Below the pieces are notes generated by a model that was given only the letters and a program-made list of their open reading frames with translations, searched no databases and was not told where the DNA came from. Positions 34,378 to 38,775 of a stretch of DNA of 38,775 bases are shown here, piece after piece (within the stretch, counting starts at the first letter, position 1; each line of letters begins with the position of its first letter). A program made the position numbers and the translations under genes. This DNA is from Alkalibacterium subtropicum (GTDB taxonomy: Bacteria > Bacillota > Bacilli > Lactobacillales > Carnobacteriaceae_A), in the NCBI RefSeq assembly GCF_900112455.1, contig NZ_FOLT01000015.1, positions 1-38,775 on the forward strand. The letters are read 5' to 3'.

Positions 34378-34950
34378 CTATTCAAACCGTTCTTCCTCAA
34401 GAAGATCATTGATGAACCACTGAAGTTCATCGAAAGATATGGTCTCTATTTCATAGGGATGCCGTTCCTGATACTTCAACGCCTGGTCATAGAAGTAACC
34501 GACTTTCCCTTCATGTTCAGAGTCATAAAAGAGCAGGCAGCCATCAGTATTCTTGACGATGAAGGCCTGATTGTTCTTCAGCTGACTCGGGTTGGCATAA
34601 TCCTGATTCGATGTGTAGTTGATATAATCTGCCCGCTCGATGATCGAATTGTAATACATCTGATTCACTTCGTTCCACTTGCTAGAGAAATTCGTATACG
34701 GCAATAATACTGCCAGTTTCAGTTCAGGGTAATCGGCTTTTAAAGCCAGCGCAACTTCGCCCATCCACAGCTCTGTACCTAGATTCCCCGTAATGATCAC
34801 CCACTCAAGCCCTTGTTCGATATATTCGATTAGCTTTCGCTTGAAGAACTTTTTGATGTAGTCGATTTTAGGATCATCTGCCTGAAAAATAGACAGCTCG
34901 TACGAACGGTAGCCACTAACATATAAGTTTTTAATAAATTTGTCCTCCAT
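34378..34950 (-). CDS. ypsA: YpsA-family protein (DUF1273, SLOG superfamily)
   Basis: 190 residues. The N-terminal NLYVSGYRSYELSIF, ITGNLGTELWMGEVALALK and LAVLLPYTNFSSKW are the family motifs of YpsA (SLOG fold, a nucleotide- or ligand-binding Rossmann relative). In B. subtilis and Staphylococcus aureus it influences cell division together with GpsB; the gene lies in the same order here (recU-ypsA-gpsB), though array 2 and a small ORF separate it from gpsB. It is divergent from recU. Confidence 0.93.
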   Translation of the reverse strand: MEDKFIKNLYVSGYRSYELSIFQADDPKIDYIKKFFKRKLIEYIEQGLEWVIITGNLGTELWMGEVALALKADYPELKLAVLLPYTNFSSKWNEVNQMYYNSIIERADYINYTSNQDYANPSQLKNNQAFIVKNTDGCLLFYDSEHEGKVGYFYDQALKYQERHPYEIETISFDELQWFINDLLEEERFE

Positions 34951-35012
34951 TCTACATTCTAATGTCGTTGTTTGGTAAACTAGAGTTAACTTAATTTAAG
35001 GTTGTGAACATA

Positions 35013-35639
35013 ATGACTATTCGGTACCCAAACGGTAAACCTTATCGTACTCATCATGACAAAAAGACGAATGAAAATCAACCAAAGAAAAAGAAAGTTT
35101 CTTACAGCAAACGCGGCATGACTTTGGAGGAAGATTTGAACGCAACGAATGATTATTACCTTTTGCGAAAACAGGCGGTCATCCATAAAAAACCCATCCC
35201 TATTCAAGTGGTTAACGTAGACTATCCCAGACGAAGTGCAGCAAAAATCACTGAAGCCTATTACAAGCGCGCTTCCACTACCGACTACAACGGTATTTAT
35301 AAAGGACATTACATCGATTTTGAGGCCAAGGAAACGCGCAACAAAACGTCTTTCCCTTTAAAGAACTTTCACGACCATCAGCTGACTCATATGGAAATGT
35401 GTCACGAGCACGGCGGGATATGTTTCGTTATTATCCGGTTCAGTACGTTGAACCGCGTTTTTTTATTGGATTTCCCACTGCTTTATAAGTGGTGGAAGCA
35501 GCAGTTCGAGGAGAAAGGAAAGAAGTCGATCCCTCTAAAAGAGATAGAAACAGATGCCTTCGAAATTTCTTATAGCCTCTCCCCTCGTCTGCCTTATTTA
35601 AAAGTCGTCGATCACTTGATCCAATTACAGAATACTTAA
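35013..35639 (+). CDS. recU: Holliday junction resolvase RecU
   Basis: 208 residues. Starts MTIRYPNGKPYRTH as usual, then KRGMTLEEDLNATNDYYL, PIPIQVVNVDYPRRSAAKI and TDYNGIYKGHYIDFEAKETRNKTSFPL. The last block has the Asp, Glu and Lys of the nuclease core, and FHDHQLTHMEMCHEHGGICF follows. It cleaves Holliday junctions and supports chromosome segregation. ATG at 35013 gives ten bases to AAGG; an in-frame GTG at 35004 is too close. It lies upstream of the penicillin-binding protein gene, as in B. subtilis recU-ponA. Confidence 0.95.
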   Translation: MTIRYPNGKPYRTHHDKKTNENQPKKKKVSYSKRGMTLEEDLNATNDYYLLRKQAVIHKKPIPIQVVNVDYPRRSAAKITEAYYKRASTTDYNGIYKGHYIDFEAKETRNKTSFPLKNFHDHQLTHMEMCHEHGGICFVIIRFSTLNRVFLLDFPLLYKWWKQQFEEKGKKSIPLKEIETDAFEISYSLSPRLPYLKVVDHLIQLQNT

Positions 35640-35666
35640 AAGTGTTTTAAGAAAAATAAGGCATTA

Positions 35667-35695
35667 TTGACTCTCTTCATTAAATAGTGTAAAGT
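35667..35695 (+). promoter_or_regulatory. Sigma-A promoter of the penicillin-binding protein gene
   Basis: TTGACT (35667-35672) and TAAAGT (35690-35695) with a 17-base spacer lie between recU and the penicillin-binding protein gene, leaving a leader of about 70 bases. Confidence 0.7.
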
Positions 35696-35725
35696 CATTC
35701 TCTGATGAACCGAAATGAACTAAAC

Positions 35726-35755
35726 CTTTTGATTTTGACTCTTTTAAATCAAAAG
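35726..35755 (+). promoter_or_regulatory. Leader hairpin next to the ribosome site of ponA
   Basis: CTTTTGATTT (35726-35735) pairs perfectly with AAATCAAAAG (35746-35755). The stem ends immediately before the ribosome site AAAAGGAG (35756-35763), so it could affect ribosome access or RNA stability. Confidence 0.5.
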
Positions 35756-35769
35756 AAAAGGAGCGTAAC

Positions 35770-38412
35770 ATGTCACAAAAAAATAAAATGTCTAGAAAAG
35801 ACTATAAGAAAAAGACCAAGAAGAAAGGTTCTCCTCAACCAAAAAAATGGTTTAAACGCATTATCCTGACCTTCATCACTGTATTTTTACTGGTCGTCGT
35901 TGCAGGAGGCGCTCTCTTTGCCTACTACGCAGCGTCTGCGCCTGAACTGACAGAAGATGATCTAGTGGGAACATTTTCAACGGATTTGCTTGATAAAGAT
36001 GGAGATATCTTTTATACGCTTGGTGGAGAAAACCGTGAGTACGCCGAAGCGAATGAATATCCTGATGTGATGACAGATGCCATGACAGCGATCGAAGACC
36101 AGCGTTTCTATGACCATATGGGGATCGATCCTATCGGTATCGGACGTGCCGCAATCGGTTATGTCACGAACCAGGGGCAGATCGTCGGCGGTGGCAGCAC
36201 CATCACCCAGCAGCTTGTCAAACTGTCCGTCTTCTCAACAACGCGGGCTGATCAGACCCTGGAAAGAAAAGCACAGGAAGCCTGGCTTGCCCTGCAGCTG
36301 GAGCGCGAATTATCAAAAGAACAGATCATGACTTTATATTTGAATAAAATCCATATGGCCGGTAACGTTTATGGCGTGGCTACCGCGGCAGAAGAATATT
36401 ACGGTAAACCAGTCAGCGAACTGGAGATCCATGAAGCCGCACTGTTCGCCGGTATGGCTAAAGCACCGAACCGCTACAGCCCTTATGCCAACCCCGAACT
36501 TGCAAAAGAAAGACGCGATACCGTCATCAGTGTCATGGCTGAAGAAGGTCACATCACTAGTGAAGAAGCTGAACAAGCCTACGATACACCTATAGATGCC
36601 GGTCTCCTTGAACTAAGTGAGGCGGACAATAACGCTTTAGTCATTGATTCATACGTCCAGCGCGTACTGGATGAAGTTACGGAAAAAACTGAATTAAGCC
36701 CAGCCACAGCCGGGCTCACCATACACACGAACATCGACACAGATGCTCAACGCCGCGTCTTTGATGTCTTGAACTCGGATGAGTACGTGAATTATGTCAA
36801 TGATGAGATCCAGGCCGCAGTTTCCCTTGTCGAAGTGGATACAGGTAAAGTCAGAGCCTTGGGTGGCGGTAGAAATACAGAGGTCCTTAGAGGGATCAAT
36901 CGCTCAACTCAAATCAAGGCCACAGGCTCAACGATCAAACCCTTGTCGACTTATGGCCCAGCCATCGAATATTTAGAGTACTCAACTTACCATCAAATCG
37001 TAGATGAAGAATACAGTTACCCGGATGGAACACCGCTGAGAAACTATGACGGCCAATACAGAGGTCAGATCAGTATCCGCGAAGCACTCGTGGACTCCCG
37101 TAATATACCGACAGCTAAAATCTTCAATGAAGAGCTTGAAATGAATCAGGTCGAAGACTTCATGACCCATTTGGGTATTCCGATCGACCCCATGTCTCTT
37201 GAAGGAGAGTTAGTCCCTTCTAATGCAATCAGTGGTCAGATGTCTCCATTGCAAATGGCGTCGTCTTATGCCGCGTTTGCAAATGGCGGTCAGTATACAG
37301 AACCCTATACCGTGTCTAAAGTCGTCACTCAAGACGGACAGGAGATAAATTTGACTCCGGAAACAAATCAGGCCATGTCAGACTATACAGCTTATATGGT
37401 AACGGATATATTGAAAGATGTCGCTTCAAACTATTCAAACATAGTAGGTTTCGGCAATGTTCCTCAAGCGGGTAAAACTGGAACAACGAACTTTACTGAC
37501 GAACAGTTAAGTGAATTGGGGTATCCTTCCGATGCAGTCCCTGCTTCCTGGTATGCCGGATATACCTCTAATTATTCTCTGGCCGTATGGACAGGCTATG
37601 ATAATAATCGAGATGGTTACCTGACTTTTGACGACGGGACGCGCCTCCTCCCCCGTCACATCTACAGAGAAATCATGCAGTATGTGTCTCAAGATGTCGA
37701 AAACAGTGACTGGCAGATGCCATCTTCTGTCACAGAAGTAACGGTCGAAGACGGCACAGATCCTGCCCAGCTCCCTGGACCAAACACACCGGAAAGCGAA
37801 CGGGTCACGGAACTCTTTGTAGAAGGAACAGAACCGACTGAACAGTCACTGAACTACGGTGAAGAACTGGAAGCACCGACTGGCCTGACTGCTGAGTACG
37901 ATGAAGAAAACGACGAACTGACCGTCAACTGGGATGACTACTCCTTAGTAAACGAAGAGGAAGAAGTCACCTACAATCTTACTGTGGGCGATGAAACAAC
38001 GACCGTGACCGATACATCATTCAGCATGACTGAGCCCCCGACCGGTGAATTGACCATCACGTTATCCGTCTCTGCTTATGACTCAACAGGTCCGGACGCT
38101 TCAACGACAGTAACGGTCCCAGAGCCTGAAGAAGAACCGGAAACGGAAGAACCTCAAACTGAACCGGATGAAGCGGATGCTTCAGAAAACGACGAGACAA
38201 ACACTGATAACGATCAGAATAACGAAAACGAGGACTCAGACCAGGAGGATGACACTGGAAACGGCACCCCTCCTCCTTCTGATGAAGATCAGGACGAAGA
38301 GACCTCAGGCGATAACGAGAATCCAGAAGAAGACAATCCGAATGATCAGAATAATACGGATGACACACCGGATGATTCCAATGGTTCAACAAATGGAAAT
38401 GACGAAGACTAG
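35770..38412 (+). CDS. ponA: Class A penicillin-binding protein (PBP1A type) with acidic C-terminal tail
   Basis: 880 residues. A basic cytoplasmic start (about 1-30) leads to one membrane helix (about 31-54). The glycosyltransferase 51 domain follows, with Glu109 in AIEDQRFYDHMGIDPIGI, GGSTITQQLVKL, LERKAQEAWLALQLE and KIHMAGNVYGVATAAEEYYGK. The transpeptidase domain has Ser387-x-x-Lys390 in TGSTIKPLS, DSRNIPTAK (SxN) and Lys569-Thr-Gly. A fibronectin type III-like domain (about 690-775) and a disordered tail of about 105 residues, almost entirely Asp, Glu, Asn, Gln, Thr and Pro, complete it. It polymerises and cross-links peptidoglycan. The tail is outside the cell. Confidence 0.96.
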   Translation: MSQKNKMSRKDYKKKTKKKGSPQPKKWFKRIILTFITVFLLVVVAGGALFAYYAASAPELTEDDLVGTFSTDLLDKDGDIFYTLGGENREYAEANEYPDVMTDAMTAIEDQRFYDHMGIDPIGIGRAAIGYVTNQGQIVGGGSTITQQLVKLSVFSTTRADQTLERKAQEAWLALQLERELSKEQIMTLYLNKIHMAGNVYGVATAAEEYYGKPVSELEIHEAALFAGMAKAPNRYSPYANPELAKERRDTVISVMAEEGHITSEEAEQAYDTPIDAGLLELSEADNNALVIDSYVQRVLDEVTEKTELSPATAGLTIHTNIDTDAQRRVFDVLNSDEYVNYVNDEIQAAVSLVEVDTGKVRALGGGRNTEVLRGINRSTQIKATGSTIKPLSTYGPAIEYLEYSTYHQIVDEEYSYPDGTPLRNYDGQYRGQISIREALVDSRNIPTAKIFNEELEMNQVEDFMTHLGIPIDPMSLEGELVPSNAISGQMSPLQMASSYAAFANGGQYTEPYTVSKVVTQDGQEINLTPETNQAMSDYTAYMVTDILKDVASNYSNIVGFGNVPQAGKTGTTNFTDEQLSELGYPSDAVPASWYAGYTSNYSLAVWTGYDNNRDGYLTFDDGTRLLPRHIYREIMQYVSQDVENSDWQMPSSVTEVTVEDGTDPAQLPGPNTPESERVTELFVEGTEPTEQSLNYGEELEAPTGLTAEYDEENDELTVNWDDYSLVNEEEEVTYNLTVGDETTTVTDTSFSMTEPPTGELTITLSVSAYDSTGPDASTTVTVPEPEEEPETEEPQTEPDEADASENDETNTDNDQNNENEDSDQEDDTGNGTPPPSDEDQDEETSGDNENPEEDNPNDQNNTDDTPDDSNGSTNGNDED

Positions 38413-38419
38413 CGTATAA

Positions 38420-38471
38420 ACAAAAAGGAAGAGACAAGGGGCATTTAAGGCCCTTGTCTCTTCCTTTTTGT
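38420..38471. terminator. Bidirectional terminator after ponA
   Basis: A perfect 21-base-pair stem (38420-38440 with 38451-38471) with a 10-base loop lies between ponA and the convergent small membrane-protein gene. The arms carry A-runs and T-runs on both strands. Confidence 0.9.
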
Positions 38472-38657
38472 CTATTCGTCTTTAGGTTTGAAAAATGTTT
38501 TTCCTTTAGAAGTCCGGTAGCCCATCAGCATATTCCACAAACCGAGAAGGATACCTACGCCACCGATGATCGGGTCTCGGGTAATGACATAAAGAGAAAG
38601 CAGGAATATCAGGATACCCATTATAATAAAAAACTTACCGTGTTTTTCTGTCATCAT
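38472..38657 (-). CDS. Small membrane protein with two hydrophobic segments, unknown function
   Basis: About 61 residues, two membrane segments (FFIIMGILIFLLSLYVI and IIGGVGILLGLWNMLMGY) separated by a short TRDP turn, and a charged end (KGKTFFKPKDE). It resembles small Firmicute membrane proteins such as DUF3188, but this is a weak guess. ATG at 38657 has AAAGAG about five bases upstream; ATG at 38654 or GTG at 38663 are alternatives. It is convergent with ponA across a strong terminator. Confidence 0.7.
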   Translation of the reverse strand: MMTEKHGKFFIIMGILIFLLSLYVITRDPIIGGVGILLGLWNMLMGYRTSKGKTFFKPKDE

Positions 38658-38685
38658 ATTCACTCTTTCTTATTTAATTAAATCA

Positions 38686-38775
38686 AAACCACCAGTGTGA
38701 ACTGGTGGTTTGCTCTGCGGCTGAAAGCCTCGTATGCCGGCCTCGGCCTAAAAGGCCCACTGAATCGGTTTCCCT
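38686..38775. mobile_element. Hairpin plus folded element at the window edge, possible transposon end
   Basis: AAACCACCAGT (38686-38696) pairs perfectly with ACTGGTGGTTT (38701-38711) with a 4-base loop. The following bases to 38775 are GC-rich and self-complementary: GGCTGAAAGCC, then a block with GGCCT and AGGCC arms (GGCCTAAAAGGCC). Ends of IS200/IS605-type elements have such hairpins, and the composition differs from its AT-rich surroundings. No transposase is in the window, so this is tentative; a simple terminator plus another RNA is an alternative. Confidence 0.35.

Overview
The window looks like chromosomal DNA of a low-GC Gram-positive bacterium of the order Lactobacillales. The evidence is gene order: ABC-F / thyA / folA, then ypmS / msrA / yozE / deoD / ctp / signal peptidase / rbgA / rnhB / dprA / topA, and separately ponA / recU / ypsA / gpsB / rnpB / rlmL. 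Strong AAGGAG ribosome sites, an LPxTG surface protein and class B RNase P RNA agree. Exported proteins are very acidic, and with the gene order this suggests a halophilic or alkaliphilic marine lactic acid bacterium (Alkalibacterium or Marinilactibacillus type). The genus is inference.

Layout. 1-960: 5' part of an ISLre2-type transposase gene cut by the window edge, then non-coding DNA holding a palindromic tandem array. 1004-10227: a long minus-strand run with topA (own promoter), dprA, rnhB, rbgA, signal peptidase, S41 protease, deoD, yozE, msrA and ypmS. 10399-18650: hemolysin III-type membrane protein, folA, thyA, ABC-F ATPase, cold-shock protein, an RNase HI-like protein, a DUF1846 protein, a YwaF-type membrane protein and an AlkD-type DNA glycosylase. 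18703-25577: a cell-wall-anchored double 5'-nucleotidase followed upstream by a phnDCEE-type ABC transporter, all on the minus strand; together they could release phosphorus compounds outside the cell and import them. 25897-29934: MscS channel, YuiF-type transporter, an 865-base stretch with hairpins and a frameshifted small gene, and a solitary OpuAC-like glycine betaine binding lipoprotein (osmotic adaptation). 30034-38657: membrane-anchored phosphoesterase, rlmL-type methyltransferase, rnpB, gpsB, a second palindromic array, ypsA, recU, a class A penicillin-binding protein and a small membrane protein. The last bases hold a strongly folded element resembling a transposon end.

Most notable: two intergenic arrays, about 33 kb apart (601-925 and 33892-34260), have different sequences but the same build. 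Each has roughly seven to eight degenerate units on a 51-52-base pitch; each unit is a 35-base imperfect palindrome plus a linker of about 16 bases, and the palindromes tend to begin GARTA and end TAYTC. I know no described family with this build, but I could not search. Other points: an internally duplicated surface nucleotidase, a G4-motif substitution in RbgA, an OpuAC ligand-residue change, a YwaF-type gene lacking a standard start codon, and frequent TTG starts.
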